Numbered from the stretch's first letter, positions 46,641 to 56,824 are shown. The stretch is 62,607 nt of DNA from an uncultured Clostridia bacterium (GCA_904420525.1 CAJFVT010000063.1:1-62607); one strand, 5' to 3'. Numbers and translations are program-made. Notes: generated by a model from the sequence alone, not told the origin.

Positions 46641-47579
46641 CTACAATTTTACAGCCGTTCTCAATTTTGCACTCTTTGAGCGTGAATTTTCGCTCAGCTC
46701 TGTTTCTGACGGCAGCACCGGCTTCCTGTTCAGCAGACGTATCCTCGGCTTGCCGCCGCACACGCACACAGGGAATTCCTTCGGGCATGTGCAGCCCTTT
46801 GCAAGCTCCGCAAAGGTTTGCTTTACTATCCTGTCCTCAAGTGAATGAAATGTTATAACGCTAAGAACGCCTCCGGGATTAAGCACCTCTACAAAATCGC
46901 GCAGCGCGTTCTCCAGTATCTTCAGTTCGCCGTTTACCTCTATGCGTACAGCCTGAAACACCCGCTTTGCCGGATGTCCGCCTTCCGCCCTCGCCTTTTG
47001 CGGTATCGCCGCCTTTATTATCTCCACAAGCTCTCCCGTTGTTTCAACAGGCTTTTTCTTTCGTTTCTCTGCAATAAAATGCGCTACGCGCCTTGACCAT
47101 TTCTCTTCACCGTATTCATAAAAGATCCTGGTCAGTTCATCCTCTGTATATTCATTTATGACCTCACGCGCGCTCAGCGTCTGATCACGGTCCATACGCA
47201 TGTCCAGCGGTGCGTCATGCATATACGAAAATCCGCGTCCGGCAGTATCGAGCTGATATGAGCTGACTCCGAGATCGAGGACCGCACCGTCTATCCCGCT
47301 GATCCCAAGCTCCGCCAATATATCCTTTATCTCACAGAAATTCCGGTTGACGCTTATAAATCTGTCACCGAATTCCTTTAGTCTTTCACCTGCCGCCGCT
47401 ATCGCGTCCTTGTCTCTGTCTATACCGATAAGCTTTCCCGCTCCGCGGCTGAGTATCTCATAAGAGTGTCCGCCGCCGCCCAGAGTACCATCGGCATATA
47501 TACCATCGGGCCGAACACCGAGCGCGTCCACGCTCTCCCCGAGAAGCACCGAGTAATGATTGAATTCCATCTGCCGCAC
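46641..47579 (-). CDS. rsmH: 16S rRNA m4C1402 methyltransferase
   Basis: Methylates N4 of C1402 in 16S rRNA using SAM. N-terminal [13 protein letters not shown], the glycine-rich [17 protein letters not shown] site, and C-terminal [16 protein letters not shown] are clear. 312 residues. Second gene of the dcw operon, 4 bp after mraZ. Confidence 0.97.
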   Translation of the reverse strand: MRQMEFNHYSVLLGESVDALGVRPDGIYADGTLGGGGHSYEILSRGAGKLIGIDRDKDAIAAAGERLKEFGDRFISVNRNFCEIKDILAELGISGIDGAVLDLGVSSYQLDTAGRGFSYMHDAPLDMRMDRDQTLSAREVINEYTEDELTRIFYEYGEEKWSRRVAHFIAEKRKKKPVETTGELVEIIKAAIPQKARAEGGHPAKRVFQAVRIEVNGELKILENALRDFVEVLNPGGVLSVITFHSLEDRIVKQTFAELAKGCTCPKEFPVCVCGGKPRIRLLNRKPVLPSETELSENSRSKSAKLRTAVKL

Positions 47580-47583
47580 CTCG

Positions 47584-48033
47584 TCAAATATTCAGATTGT
47601 ACTTCAGAATACCGTCCATCATGATGCTTTCCGAAAGCTTGCTCTGGTATTCGTTCCACGCCGCCGCGTCCCATATCTCAAGACGGGTATTCGCGCCGAC
47701 AAGCACTACCTCTTTAGAAAGTCCGGCATAGTCTATAAGTCTTTTCGCAATGGGTATCCTTCCCTGCTTGTCCACGGTAACAGCCGTTGCCTTACCGAAA
47801 AACAAGCGTACAAATGCCGCCGCATTGTAATCTGTAGCAGTAGGGAGCTGATTTACCTTTTCAGCTACCTTGCACCATTCCTCCTCTGTATACAGATGAA
47901 GACATTTTTCAGATGTGGACTGCGTGATATACACGGTGTTCTTTACGCTTTCCCTGAGCTTTGACGGCAGGATTATCCTTCCGCGCTCATCAAGCTGCCG
48001 CTCGTATTCGTCTACGAACGTTACCATATACAT
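47584..48033 (-). CDS. mraZ: Transcriptional regulator MraZ
   Basis: AbrB-like regulator of the dcw operon. Two SpoVT-AbrB-like repeats are visible: [20 protein letters not shown] (residues about 5-24) and [16 protein letters not shown] (about 80-95). About 149 residues from ATG 48033, which has GAAGG five bases upstream; the ORF track includes eight extra codons. A four-unit repeat array just past its promoter is a likely self-binding site. Confidence 0.95.
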   Translation of the reverse strand: MYMVTFVDEYERQLDERGRIILPSKLRESVKNTVYITQSTSEKCLHLYTEEEWCKVAEKVNQLPTATDYNAAAFVRLFFGKATAVTVDKQGRIPIAKRLIDYAGLSKEVVLVGANTRLEIWDAAAWNEYQSKLSESIMMDGILKYNLNI

Positions 48034-48139
48034 CACCGCCTTCCATTTGGACTCCATATAATGAAATAATATCCTTTACAGAAAAAATCGGACTGCATCG
48101 GAACAGTGTGAACCACCTCTCCCACGGATAAGTTTTCAC

Positions 48140-48174
48140 ACCTTTTTGCTCCCATTCACTCCAATTTACTCCCT
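48140..48174 (-). promoter_or_regulatory. MraZ operator: four direct repeats at 10-bp spacing
   Basis: On the minus strand AGGGA, TTGGA, TGGGA and AAGGT occur with exactly five bases between each, so the units are on one face of the helix. In E. coli MraZ binds TGGGN repeats with 5-bp spacers, as I recall the published site. The array starts about 10 bp after the mraZ -10 element. Confidence 0.72.
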
Positions 48175-48183
48175 ATATGTACT

Positions 48184-48212
48184 ATTGTACAACAAAACCT
48201 AAAAAAACGCAA
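48184..48212 (-). promoter_or_regulatory. Promoter of the dcw operon (mraZ)
   Basis: Minus-strand TTGCGT and TACAAT with a 17-bp spacer, leaving a leader of about 140 nt before mraZ. Confidence 0.65.
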
Positions 48213-48270
48213 CCCTTTTTTTTATTTTTCAGGGTCTTTATTTCATTATATAAAGATTTTGCGAACACTC

Positions 48271-48299
48271 TTGTAAAATTAATTAAAATAGGTTATAAT
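48271..48299 (+). promoter_or_regulatory. Promoter upstream of tex
   Basis: TTGTAA and TATAAT with a 17-bp spacer. A second possible promoter, TTGACA at 48356 with TAACAA 16 bp later, lies nearer the gene. The 430-bp mraZ-tex gap (48034-48489) otherwise holds the mraZ promoter and operator and an AT-rich leader; no RNA gene is recognised. Confidence 0.55.
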
Positions 48300-48489
48300 T
48301 AATTAAGCGTTCCAAACAACGGCAAGCGCACATATTTTGTTAACTAAGAATGAACTTGACACTATATGTTGTGCATGTAACAATTATATCACAAATATTA
48401 CAGTTTGTATATAGTTTTTTCGAAAAAATATTTCAGAATGATTACAAATTTATCATTTGTATTACATCTAATTTGGAGGATTTGTACAC

Positions 48490-50676
48490 ATGGAAAAATC
48501 AGTTAAAAACGAAGCCGCAGCTGAGGAAAATATAGTAAATCTTCTCTGCGGAGAGCTGGGAATACACAGATGGCAGGCTGAGAATACCATCTCACTTATC
48601 GACAGCGGTAACACCATCCCTTTCATAGCCCGCTACAGGAAGGAAATGACCGGCGCTCTCGATGATACAGCGCTGCGCGAGTTTGATACCAGACTCAAAT
48701 ATCTGAGATCGCTGGACGAAAAGCGCGCGGAGACCATACGGCTCATAGATGAGCAAGGCGCGCTGACGGATGACATCAAAAAAGCTGTTGCCGACGCATC
48801 GACACTGTCCGAGCTGGAGGACATATACCGACCGTTCAGACCCAAGCGCAGGACACGCGCCTCAATAGCCCGCGAAAAGGGACTTGCGCCGCTCGCAGAT
48901 GCGCTCTTCCGCCAGGACGGATCACTTACTGACGCAGAAGCGGAGGCGGAAAAATACATATCAGAAGAAAAAGGAGTATCCGATGCGGACTCGGCTCTGA
49001 ACGGCGCTATGGACATCATAGCCGAAGAAATAAGCGATAATGCCGATTTCCGCAAGGCTCTCCGCCGGATGACCGCCGACAGCGGCTCAGTGGCTGTCAA
49101 GGGAACGACAGAGGACGACAGCGTATACAGTCTTTACTACGACTTTTCGGAGCCTCTCTCAAAGCTGCCGCCTCACAGAGTCCTGGCTATAAACCGCGGC
49201 GAAAAGGAAGGCTTCCTCTCCGTCAAGATAAACGCTGACGATGAGAAGGCCGTCCGCTATCTCATCCGCAAAACAACGCCGAAGCGCGAAGCCGCAGGCA
49301 CAAAATACGTAAAGCTTGCGGCGGAGGACGCATATAAAAGGCTCATAGCCCCCTCTCTCGCCTCAGAGATGCGCGCCGCCGCGACAGAAGCCGCGGAGGA
49401 AAGCTCAATAAAGGTGTTCAGCAAAAATCTTACCGGACTGCTCATGCAGCCGCCGGTAAAAGGCCGCACCGTTATGGGCTTCGACCCCGGATACAGAACT
49501 GGCTGCAAGGTCGCCGTTGTAGACGAGACCGGGAAGGTGCTCGATACGGGAGTCGTATACTGCACACTCCCAAACCACGACAAGGACAAGGCAGAAAAGC
49601 AGCTCAGAGCGATGATAGAGCGGAACGGCGTTGAGCTTATCTCGATAGGCAACGGCACGGCCTCAAAGGAATCGGAAATATTCATATCAGAGCTTATCAA
49701 GAAGCTAGACAGGTCTGTATATTACGTTATGACGAACGAGGCCGGAGCCAGCGTTTACAGTGCCTCGGAGCTTGCGGCGGAGGAGTTCCCGGAATATGAT
49801 GTTGCGCTGCGCAGCGCCGTTTCGATAGCGCGCAGGCTTCAGGATCCGCTCGCTGAGCTGGTGAAAATAGACCCGCAGTCCATAGGCGTAGGGCAGTACC
49901 AGCATGACATGAACAAAAAAAGACTCAGCGAGGCTCTCGGCGGAGTCGTTGAGGACTGTGTCAACAGCGTGGGGGTGGATCTAAACACTGCTTCGCCATC
50001 CCTGCTTTCATACGTTGCGGGCATCAATAAAACAGTAGCCAAAAATATCGAGCTGTACAGACGCGAAAACGGCAGCTTCAAAACGCGCCGCGAGCTGCTG
50101 AAGGTGCCGAAGCTTGGTGCCAAGGCCTTTGAGCAGTGCGCAGGCTTTCTGCGCATACCCGGCGGCAGCGATTATCTTGACAACACATCCGTGCATCCGG
50201 AGAGCTACAGGGCGGCGAAAAAGCTGGTGTCTGAGCTTGGATATACGGAAGACGATGTGAGGTCGGGCAATATCGCCGATATGAAGGAGCGCGCGGCGAA
50301 ATACGGTCACGAAAAGCTCTGCGAGCTGCTCGGCATCGGAGCGCCAACTCTTACAGACATAATAGAGAGCATCCTAAAGCCCGGACGCGACCCGCGCGAT
50401 GAGCTGCCTCAGCCGGTGCTGCGCTCAGACATACTCTCAATGGAGGATCTCAAACCGGACATGATCCTGGACGGAGTAGTCCGAAACGTTATAGACTTCG
50501 GCGCGTTTGTGGATATAGGCGTCCATCAGGACGGGCTTGTACACATATCGCAGATATGCGACAGGTTCATAAAGCATCCGACAGACGTTCTCTCAGTCGG
50601 AGATAATGTAAAGGTCCGCGTGCTGGATGTGGACGTAAAAAAGAAACGGATATCACTGTCAATGCGTGATATATAA
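48490..50676 (+). CDS. tex: Tex-family RNA-binding transcriptional accessory protein
   Basis: Cytosolic nucleic-acid-binding protein of 728 residues. N-terminal Tex helical domain (about 15-200), YqgF/RNase H-like domain (about 325-450; VMGFDPGYRTGCKVAVVDE), helix-hairpin-helix region (about 490-560; LNTASPSLLSYVAGIN), and C-terminal S1 domain (about 650-726; VIDFGAFVDIGVHQDGLVHIS). All parts are intact. GGAGG lies ten bases before ATG. A short repeat remnant follows the stop, then lgt. Confidence 0.95.
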   Translation: MEKSVKNEAAAEENIVNLLCGELGIHRWQAENTISLIDSGNTIPFIARYRKEMTGALDDTALREFDTRLKYLRSLDEKRAETIRLIDEQGALTDDIKKAVADASTLSELEDIYRPFRPKRRTRASIAREKGLAPLADALFRQDGSLTDAEAEAEKYISEEKGVSDADSALNGAMDIIAEEISDNADFRKALRRMTADSGSVAVKGTTEDDSVYSLYYDFSEPLSKLPPHRVLAINRGEKEGFLSVKINADDEKAVRYLIRKTTPKREAAGTKYVKLAAEDAYKRLIAPSLASEMRAAATEAAEESSIKVFSKNLTGLLMQPPVKGRTVMGFDPGYRTGCKVAVVDETGKVLDTGVVYCTLPNHDKDKAEKQLRAMIERNGVELISIGNGTASKESEIFISELIKKLDRSVYYVMTNEAGASVYSASELAAEEFPEYDVALRSAVSIARRLQDPLAELVKIDPQSIGVGQYQHDMNKKRLSEALGGVVEDCVNSVGVDLNTASPSLLSYVAGINKTVAKNIELYRRENGSFKTRRELLKVPKLGAKAFEQCAGFLRIPGGSDYLDNTSVHPESYRAAKKLVSELGYTEDDVRSGNIADMKERAAKYGHEKLCELLGIGAPTLTDIIESILKPGRDPRDELPQPVLRSDILSMEDLKPDMILDGVVRNVIDFGAFVDIGVHQDGLVHISQICDRFIKHPTDVLSVGDNVKVRVLDVDVKKKRISLSMRDI

Positions 50677-50679
50677 AAG

Positions 50680-50704
50680 TAGGCGAACGTTTCGCAATCA
50701 CCTA
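50680..50704 (+). repeat. Remnant copy D of the MITE-like element
   Basis: TAGGCGAACGTTTCGCAATCACCTA keeps the right end of the element (GTTTCGCAATCACCTA) and a TAGG left end, with the middle lost. Three bases after the tex stop. ATAAAA occurs on both sides, possibly the trace of a target duplication. Confidence 0.6.
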
Positions 50705-50732
50705 ATAAAAATAAGATCAAGGAGTCTTTGTG

Positions 50733-51599
50733 ATGACAAATAATATATCATTCCCGCGGCTCGGCATAAGTTTTGATATTGACCCGGTAGCCCTGCGGAT
50801 CGGTTCAAAGGAAATCTATTGGTACGCGCTCATAATCCTCGCCGGATTTCTGCTGGGGCTTCTCCTGGCATCGGCAAAAAGCGAGAAGCGCAGCATAAAA
50901 AAAGATAATGTATGGGATATTGCGCTCATAGGCATAGTTGCCGGCATAATCGGAGCGCGCATCTATTACGTTCTGTTCTCACTCGATGAATTCAAGGACA
51001 GTTTTCTCGATGTATTCAAGATATGGGAGGGAGGGCTTGCCATATACGGCGGCATAATCGGAGCGCTGATATCGACCTGCATATACTGTAAGGTCCAAAA
51101 AATAAATCTGCCGAACACTCTCGACGTATGCTGCGTCGGTCTGCTGCTCGGCCAGTCTATCGGAAGGTGGGGCAACTTCGTCAACTGCGAGGTCTACGGC
51201 GGCGTGACCGATTCGCTGTTCGGCATGAGCATAAACGGCGCTGAGCCAGTGCAGCCTCTTTTCCTGTACGAGTCGCTGTGGAGCCTTGCGGGAGTCATTC
51301 TTATACTGCTGCTGCGCGGCAAAAAGACGAAAAACGGGCAGGTGTTCCTGTTCTACATCTTCTGGTACTCCTGCGGCAGACTTGTGCTTGAGGGGATGCG
51401 GGATACATCCTATATCCTCTACCTTATCCCCGGCGTGCTGGGCATATCGCAGTTCGTAGCCGCCCTGCTGATCCTGCTCTCGATCGCCGGATTTATATAT
51501 GTGACGATGTCTAAAAAGAAATGCTTCGTCCCGCTTCCGCCGATAACGGCTGACGAGAGCTCGCAAAAAAACGATGACCTTGAACAAAAGGAGCAATAA
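50733..51599 (+). CDS. lgt: Prolipoprotein diacylglyceryl transferase
   Basis: Transfers diacylglycerol to the lipobox cysteine of prolipoproteins at the membrane. Seven membrane helices; IGRWGNFVNCEVYG is the Lgt signature with the essential arginine, and GARIYYVLF lies earlier. About 288 residues. AAGGAG is eight bases before ATG 50733; the ORF track begins one codon earlier at GTG. Next to it, convergent, is a gene for a predicted lipoprotein substrate. Confidence 0.96.
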   Translation: MTNNISFPRLGISFDIDPVALRIGSKEIYWYALIILAGFLLGLLLASAKSEKRSIKKDNVWDIALIGIVAGIIGARIYYVLFSLDEFKDSFLDVFKIWEGGLAIYGGIIGALISTCIYCKVQKINLPNTLDVCCVGLLLGQSIGRWGNFVNCEVYGGVTDSLFGMSINGAEPVQPLFLYESLWSLAGVILILLLRGKKTKNGQVFLFYIFWYSCGRLVLEGMRDTSYILYLIPGVLGISQFVAALLILLSIAGFIYVTMSKKKCFVPLPPITADESSQKNDDLEQKEQ

Positions 51600-51605
51600 T
51601 GATAA

Positions 51606-51647
51606 GAGGCTGACGCAATGAACATTCCGCTCATCCGTATCAGCCTC
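51606..51647. terminator. Weak hairpin between lgt and the lipoprotein gene
   Basis: GAGGCTGA and TCAGCCTC form an 8-bp stem with a 26-nt loop; TTATCATTATT follows on the minus strand. A modest bidirectional terminator. Confidence 0.5.
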
Positions 51648-51656
51648 GCATCTATA

Positions 51657-52208
51657 TCACTGGATCACATTGCCGCTCTCTACAGCTTCTGCCGGGATAA
51701 GCGATTCAAGCGCTACAGCCGCGGTAGTGCCGAGGTTTGTAAGCAGAGCTTTCTGCCCCTCATCACTGCCCGAACCGGCGCTTATGCTTATATGGCAGCC
51801 TCTGTCGTATATGTGTATATACGGATATGCCACATAGCAGTCCGCGCCTATGCCCTCGATCTTCTCATTGTCAGTCCTGAGGATCCTGGCATTTTCATAT
51901 TCATTCCATATATCAGTAGTCGAAAGTGTGTCCGAAAACTGCTCGATCGACACTGTTACGCCGTCAGCAGCGCCGACCGGATCTGTCACATACACAGCGG
52001 TGAGCTTGTTCCCATCGCTTACTATGCCCTCGCCGGAAAGGCTGAGCGTATTTCCCGCCGCAGCCGATGCGGTCTCCGCCGAAATAAGCATGTCCGGGCT
52101 TACACGCGGGATATCCTGCGCCGCTGTATCCTGATCATTCCCGCCGCCGCAGCCGGCAAGCCCCACAACCATGGCCGCGCAGGCAACAGCAGTAATTAGT
52201 CTTTTCAT
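51657..52208 (-). CDS. Predicted lipoprotein of unknown function (DUF4358-like)
   Basis: About 183 residues. Basic start MKRLITAV, hydrophobic stretch and lipobox VVGLAGC, then GGGNDQD linker and a soluble extracytoplasmic domain (VSPDMLISAE, FSDTLSTTDIWNEYENARIL). The domain resembles DUF4358 lipoproteins of Clostridia, a comparison from memory. ATG at 52208 has GGAGGA five bases upstream; the longer ORF-track start is rejected. 44 bp after the transketolase gene. Confidence 0.78.
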   Translation of the reverse strand: MKRLITAVACAAMVVGLAGCGGGNDQDTAAQDIPRVSPDMLISAETASAAAGNTLSLSGEGIVSDGNKLTAVYVTDPVGAADGVTVSIEQFSDTLSTTDIWNEYENARILRTDNEKIEGIGADCYVAYPYIHIYDRGCHISISAGSGSDEGQKALLTNLGTTAAVALESLIPAEAVESGNVIQ

Positions 52209-52252
52209 ATTACTCCTCCGTATCCTCCGGTGAGCCGCGCTGCGACACCGGA

Positions 52253-53185
52253 TCATTTCTTCATTGCAGCAGCTTCCTTCGCCTTTGCCGCGATATTTTC
52301 AGCTGTAAGACCGTACTCCTCAAAAAGCTCGTTCGGCTTGCCAGATTTTCCATAACGGTCAGTGCCGATGATCTTTACAGGACACGGTGCGTTAGCACAT
52401 ACGACCTCCGTTACCGCGCTGCCGAGTCCGCCCATTATATAATGCTCCTCAGCCGTCACTATAGCGCCGGTCTCCTTCGCAGCCTTTGTGATCAGTTCCT
52501 CATCTAAAGGCTTTATCGTATGTATATTTATAACTCTCGCGTCTATGCCGTCTTCCTTGAGCATATCGGCAGCCTTGAGCGCCTCCTGCACCATAAGTCC
52601 GGTAGCTATTATCGAAACATCGCTGCCGTCCCTGAGCTGAACGCCCTTGCCAAGCTCAAACTTGTAGTCCTCGCCGTTGACATCCTCTACCGCAAGTCTT
52701 CCGAAACGCATATATACCGGTCCGTCATGCTCTATCGCAGCCTTTACCGCAAGCTGCGCCTCTATATCATCTGCCGGATTTATAACGACCATTCCGGGGA
52801 TAGTTCGCATGAGCGCTATATCCTCGAGACACTGGTGCGAAGCGCCGTCCTCGCCTACCGAGATACCCGCATGAGTCGCGCCTATCTTGACATTGAGCTT
52901 AGTATATCCGATCGAATTCCTGACCTGCTCAAATGCGCGTCCGGCAGCAAACATCGCAAACGTAGACGCAAACGCTGTCTTTCCGCACGCGGCAAGGCCT
53001 GCTGCAACACACATCATATCAGCCTCCGCTATACCGCAGTTGATGAAGCGGTCGGGATAAACCTTTTTAAATGTATCTGTTTTTGTGGATTTTGAGAGAT
53101 CCGCGTCAAGAACGACGATGTTTTCATTGTCGCCGTATTTAACGAGCGCCTCACCATATGATACTCTTGTAGCCTTCTTTGCCAT
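52253..53185 (-). CDS. Transketolase, C-terminal subunit
   Basis: Pyrimidine-binding and C-terminal domains of a split transketolase (310 residues). FINCGIAEADMMCVAAGLAA carries the conserved glutamate that activates thiamine diphosphate, and the end (GTDRYGKSGKPNELFEEYGL) is typical. Its ATG overlaps the upstream subunit stop as TAATG, so the two chains are made together and form the active complex in the pentose phosphate pathway. Confidence 0.95.
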   Translation of the reverse strand: MAKKATRVSYGEALVKYGDNENIVVLDADLSKSTKTDTFKKVYPDRFINCGIAEADMMCVAAGLAACGKTAFASTFAMFAAGRAFEQVRNSIGYTKLNVKIGATHAGISVGEDGASHQCLEDIALMRTIPGMVVINPADDIEAQLAVKAAIEHDGPVYMRFGRLAVEDVNGEDYKFELGKGVQLRDGSDVSIIATGLMVQEALKAADMLKEDGIDARVINIHTIKPLDEELITKAAKETGAIVTAEEHYIMGGLGSAVTEVVCANAPCPVKIIGTDRYGKSGKPNELFEEYGLTAENIAAKAKEAAAMKK

Positions 53186-54033
53186 TATAACATCGCCTCC
53201 AATTCTGCAATTTTAGCGTCAAGCTCCGCTATCGCCTGATCGTACTGCTCCTTGTTAGGCGCAGTGCCGTGCCATGCCGCCTGATTTTCCATAAACGAAA
53301 CATTCTTGCCCTTTACCGACTTCATTATCACAGCTGTCGGCTTGCCCTTGCACTGCTTTGCAGCCTCAACGGCATCATACAGCTCATTGAAGTCATGCGC
53401 GCTTGCATGGATAACGTTCCAGCCGAACGCCTCGAACTTAGCGTCTATCGGGTTCGGGTTCATAACATCTGAAATGTTTCCGTCTATCTGGAGTCCGTTG
53501 TTATCAACAAATATCGTGAAGTTGTCCAGCTTGTAGTGAGGAGCGAACATCGCCTGCTCCCAGACCTGACCTTCCTCAAGCTCACCGTCACCGAGTATTG
53601 AATAAACTCTGTAATCCTTATTGTCAAGCTTTGCCGCGAGCGCCATACCGCCGGCAACGCAAACACCCTGTCCGAGCGAGCCTGTCGACATATCAACGCC
53701 CGGCACCTTGTTCATATCAGGATGCCCCTGCAGATAGCTGTCTATATGTCTGAATGACGCAACATCCTCTACCGGAAAAAATCCTCTCTCTGCCAATGTC
53801 CCGTACAATGCCGGAGCCGTGTGACCCTTTGACAGAACAAATCTGTCCCTGTTTTCATTCTTAGGATCCTTCGGATCAACGTTCATCACCTCAAAATATA
53901 GAAGTGTTAAAACATCAGCTATCGACAGCGAGCCGCCCGGATGGCCCGACTGTGCGTTAAACACCGCCGTGAGTGCATCCTTGCGCACTCTGTTTGCGAT
54001 AATGGCTAATTCTGTAGCTCTTTTTGCATCCAT
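53185..54033 (-). CDS. Transketolase, N-terminal subunit
   Basis: Thiamine diphosphate-binding half (282 residues). The ThDP motif starts at ILGDGELEEGQVWEQA and ends near VDNNGLQIDG; SGHPGGSLS and SKGHTAPALY are further transketolase signatures. It is the first gene of the tktN-tktC-lipoprotein run and lies 116 bp after mrnC. Moves two-carbon units between sugar phosphates. Confidence 0.95.
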   Translation of the reverse strand: MDAKRATELAIIANRVRKDALTAVFNAQSGHPGGSLSIADVLTLLYFEVMNVDPKDPKNENRDRFVLSKGHTAPALYGTLAERGFFPVEDVASFRHIDSYLQGHPDMNKVPGVDMSTGSLGQGVCVAGGMALAAKLDNKDYRVYSILGDGELEEGQVWEQAMFAPHYKLDNFTIFVDNNGLQIDGNISDVMNPNPIDAKFEAFGWNVIHASAHDFNELYDAVEAAKQCKGKPTAVIMKSVKGKNVSFMENQAAWHGTAPNKEQYDQAIAELDAKIAELEAML

Positions 54034-54149
54034 TATTTATAATTCCTCCTGTTATAATTTTTGACCGGCGTCTGTAAGAACGGATCCCACAGCCGCCTGT
54101 GCTTATCTATAAATCCGGATCGCAGCAGCAGATCCTAATCTATACATTT

Positions 54150-54563
54150 TTATTTTCCGCCCTCCGGCAGCGCTTTTACAGAGTTATAGGCAAGCTCCAT
54201 TACCTCTTTCAATCTTTGCTCTCTGCCGCCTGTGAACAGCCAGCCGAGCAAAGCCTCAAATCCGGTCGCGCGGCGGTAATCGCCCACATCCGCATTCTTC
54301 GGCACAGTATATGATTTAGCGTTTCTTCCCCGTTTGTACGCTGCAAGCTCCTCATCGGACAGGATCGGCTCTATCGCCTTTACCGCTTCCGACTGTCCGT
54401 GCGCGCTGACAAACCTTATTGCTTCGACATGCAGCCGATGAGCCGTTCTGCCGGGATGCTCCTCTATTATCCTTGACCGTACATAAACATCATAAAGCGA
54501 ATCTCCCATATACGCCAGCACCAGCGCATTGTATTCGTTCGGACGTTTCGTAAATCTCATCAT
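54150..54563 (-). CDS. mrnC: Mini-ribonuclease III
   Basis: RNase III catalytic domain without the double-stranded RNA-binding domain; matures 23S rRNA in Bacillus. [17 protein letters not shown] holds the first acidic metal ligand and [12 protein letters not shown] the second signature. About 137 residues. ATG 54563 overlaps the cysS stop in an ATGA, fixing the start. The cysE-cysS-mrnC order is common in Firmicutes. Confidence 0.94.
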   Translation of the reverse strand: MMRFTKRPNEYNALVLAYMGDSLYDVYVRSRIIEEHPGRTAHRLHVEAIRFVSAHGQSEAVKAIEPILSDEELAAYKRGRNAKSYTVPKNADVGDYRRATGFEALLGWLFTGGREQRLKEVMELAYNSVKALPEGGK

Positions 54564-55951
54564 TGCGCGTAGCTCCATTTAACTCCGTCAGGAGTATCCT
54601 TAAGAACTATATTCATCTCCTTGAGCTTATCGCGGATAGCATCGGCCTCGGCCCAGTTCTTTGCCTTTCTCGCCTCATCACGCTTTTTTATAAGCTCCTC
54701 TATCTCAGAATCGAGCGTCTTTTTCGTTTCCTTCCCGAACAGTCCGAGAACGCCGCCCAGTTCACGTATGAGCCCCAGCGCAAGCTCTATCGCCTCTTTG
54801 CCCGAATCACTGCTGATCTCTGTATTCGCAATATATACTATATCGAATATTGATGCTATCGCGTCTGCCGTATTCAGGTCGTCATCCATCGCCGCGATGA
54901 ATTTCTCTCTGCAGTCCTCAAGCTTTTTCTTCAGCTCCGGACCGCACTCCTTCTCCTCCGCGCTGCCGTTTAGGAATTCGAGATTTTCTATACATGTGTA
55001 TACTCTTTCAACTGCCGATCCGGCCTGATCCATAAGCGTGTCGGCAAAATTTATCGGGTTCCTGTAATGAGCCGAAAGCATAAAAAACCTGATAACCTCG
55101 CCGTCATATTTTTCAAGGATCTCGCGTACTGTAAAGAAATTGCCGAGAGATTTGCTCATCTTACGGTTATCCACATTTATGTAGCCGTTATGCATCCAAT
55201 ATCTCGAAAACTCCCTGCAGTTCGCGCATTCGCTCTGCGCGATCTCATTCTCGTGGTGCGGGAACACAAGATCCTGTCCGCCCGAATGCAGGTCTATCGT
55301 TTCACCAAGGTACTTGTTTGCCATCGCGCTGCACTCGATATGCCAGCCGGGTCTTCCCTCACCCCACGGGCTTTCCCAATAAGGCTCGCCCTCCTTTTTC
55401 GCCTTCCAGAGCGCGAAGTCCATCGGATCCTTCTTATGTTCATTTATATCTATCCTCGCCCCCGCTTCAAGCTCCTCAAGCGGCTGCTTTGACAGCTTGC
55501 CGTAGTCCTTGAATTTCTTTGTCGAAAAATATACGTTTCCATCCATAGCATAGGCATAGCCGTTATCGACAAGCTTTTTGATTATATCGATTATCGCATC
55601 GATATTCTCTGTAGCCTTCGGATGAACAGTTGCGGGACGTATCCCTATAGCCTCGGCATCCTTAAAATACTCCCTGATAAAACGGTCGCCCAGCTCCTTT
55701 ACTGTTATCCCTTCCTCATTGGCGCGTTTTATCATCTTGTCGTCTATATCGGTGAAATTCTGTACAAATGTAACTCCGTATCCGAGGTATTCCAGATATC
55801 TCCTCATCGTATCGAATATGATGAACGGACGCGCGTTGCCTATATGAAAATAATTATACACCGTAGGTCCGCACGAGTACATTTTTACATTGTTCTTATC
55901 GAGAGGGATAAATTCCTCCTTCTGCCTTGTCATAGTATTATAGATCTTCAT
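54560..55951 (-). CDS. cysS: Cysteinyl-tRNA synthetase
   Basis: Class I synthetase. [17 protein letters not shown] includes the HIGH-type motif and the first zinc cysteine, and KMSKSLGNF is the KMSKS loop. About 463 residues, complete. [14 protein letters not shown] (ATG 55951) matches the family N terminus better than the ORF-track start, although AAGGAG is 13 bases away. Between cysE (66 bp) and mrnC (4-bp overlap). Confidence 0.96.
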   Translation of the reverse strand: MKIYNTMTRQKEEFIPLDKNNVKMYSCGPTVYNYFHIGNARPFIIFDTMRRYLEYLGYGVTFVQNFTDIDDKMIKRANEEGITVKELGDRFIREYFKDAEAIGIRPATVHPKATENIDAIIDIIKKLVDNGYAYAMDGNVYFSTKKFKDYGKLSKQPLEELEAGARIDINEHKKDPMDFALWKAKKEGEPYWESPWGEGRPGWHIECSAMANKYLGETIDLHSGGQDLVFPHHENEIAQSECANCREFSRYWMHNGYINVDNRKMSKSLGNFFTVREILEKYDGEVIRFFMLSAHYRNPINFADTLMDQAGSAVERVYTCIENLEFLNGSAEEKECGPELKKKLEDCREKFIAAMDDDLNTADAIASIFDIVYIANTEISSDSGKEAIELALGLIRELGGVLGLFGKETKKTLDSEIEELIKKRDEARKAKNWAEADAIRDKLKEMNIVLKDTPDGVKWSYAQ

Positions 55952-56017
55952 ATTATATATCAATAGCTCCTTCCGCATACCGCGCCGCACATACGTGCCG
56001 TGCTCCGGTCGTTATCA

Positions 56018-56686
56018 TTATCCATCGCTCCGTTCTTTCCGGAGCGCCTCCAGCTCCGCGCTTTGCGCTTTAATTTCCGCGTTCAGCTCGTCTATCTTAA
56101 GGCTCAGCGCGTTTATCTGCTGAGCGACCGGATCAGGTATCTTTATCTGGTCAAGATCGTAGACGCGCTCGCCGCCCATACTGACTATCCTAGCCGGAAC
56201 GCCTACAGCCGTTGAGTCTGACGGGACCTCCGACAGCACCACCGCGCCCGCTGCGATCTTTGAATTGCTCCCGACAGTGAACGGACCCAGCACCTTAGCG
56301 CCCGAACCTATCATGACATTGTCACCGATCGTTGGATGTCTCTTTCCGCATTCCTTTCCGGTACCGCCAAGGGTGACCCCCTGATATATAGTACAGTTAT
56401 CGCCTATCTCCGCGGTCTCACCTATTACCACGCCCATACCGTGGTCTATGAACAGCCCCTTGCCTATCCTTGCCGCCGGATGTATCTCCACACCGGTCAG
56501 GAACCTGGAAAACTGTGAGATGAGCCGCGCGAGAAATTTTCTGTTATGCCTGTAAAACCAGTGCGCTATCCTGTGCCACATGACCGCGTGAACACCCGAA
56601 TAGAGAAAAAACACCTCCAGACCGCTCCGCGCAGCCGGATCCCGCTCCATCACCGATCTTATATCCTCACGGAATGTTTTAAACAA
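56018..56686 (-). CDS. cysE: Serine O-acetyltransferase
   Basis: Makes O-acetylserine for cysteine synthesis. Left-handed beta-helix hexapeptide repeats run from about residue 65 to 160 (GIHPAARIG-like [23 protein letters not shown], in parts). The 222-residue length fits the shorter EpsC/CysE type. The C terminus is a predicted coiled coil ([19 protein letters not shown]). The start is TTG, nine bases after AAAGG; no ATG exists nearby in frame. Confidence 0.94.
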   Translation of the reverse strand: MFKTFREDIRSVMERDPAARSGLEVFFLYSGVHAVMWHRIAHWFYRHNRKFLARLISQFSRFLTGVEIHPAARIGKGLFIDHGMGVVIGETAEIGDNCTIYQGVTLGGTGKECGKRHPTIGDNVMIGSGAKVLGPFTVGSNSKIAAGAVVLSEVPSDSTAVGVPARIVSMGGERVYDLDQIKIPDPVAQQINALSLKIDELNAEIKAQSAELEALRKERSDG

Positions 56687-56705
56687 ATGATCAAACCTTT
56701 CTGTG

Positions 56706-56730
56706 CGGCCGGCCGTTTCCGGACCGGCCG
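56706..56730. other. GC-rich hairpin in the cysE leader
   Basis: CGGCCGG and CCGGCCG pair around an 11-nt loop, about 20 nt before the cysE start. No T-box consensus or T run is seen. The rest of the 56687-57014 gap holds the cysE and regulator promoters. Confidence 0.5.
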
Positions 56731-56795
56731 TTCCATATCATGAATATCGAATACGCAGCGCAAAAAATAAAGCGCCGCTTATATAGCATAATATA

Positions 56796-56824
56796 ATTAT
56801 ACCATTAACTGATTAAAAAAACAA
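56796..56824 (-). promoter_or_regulatory. Promoter of cysE-cysS-mrnC
   Basis: Minus-strand TTGTTT and TATAAT with a 17-bp spacer, giving a leader of about 105 nt. Confidence 0.65.

Noticed and set aside
37100-48033. Broken dcw cluster because murD, murC, murB, ftsQ and ftsZ are missing
   Set aside because: In many Clostridia these genes lie elsewhere; the order and short spacing of the remaining genes look intact.
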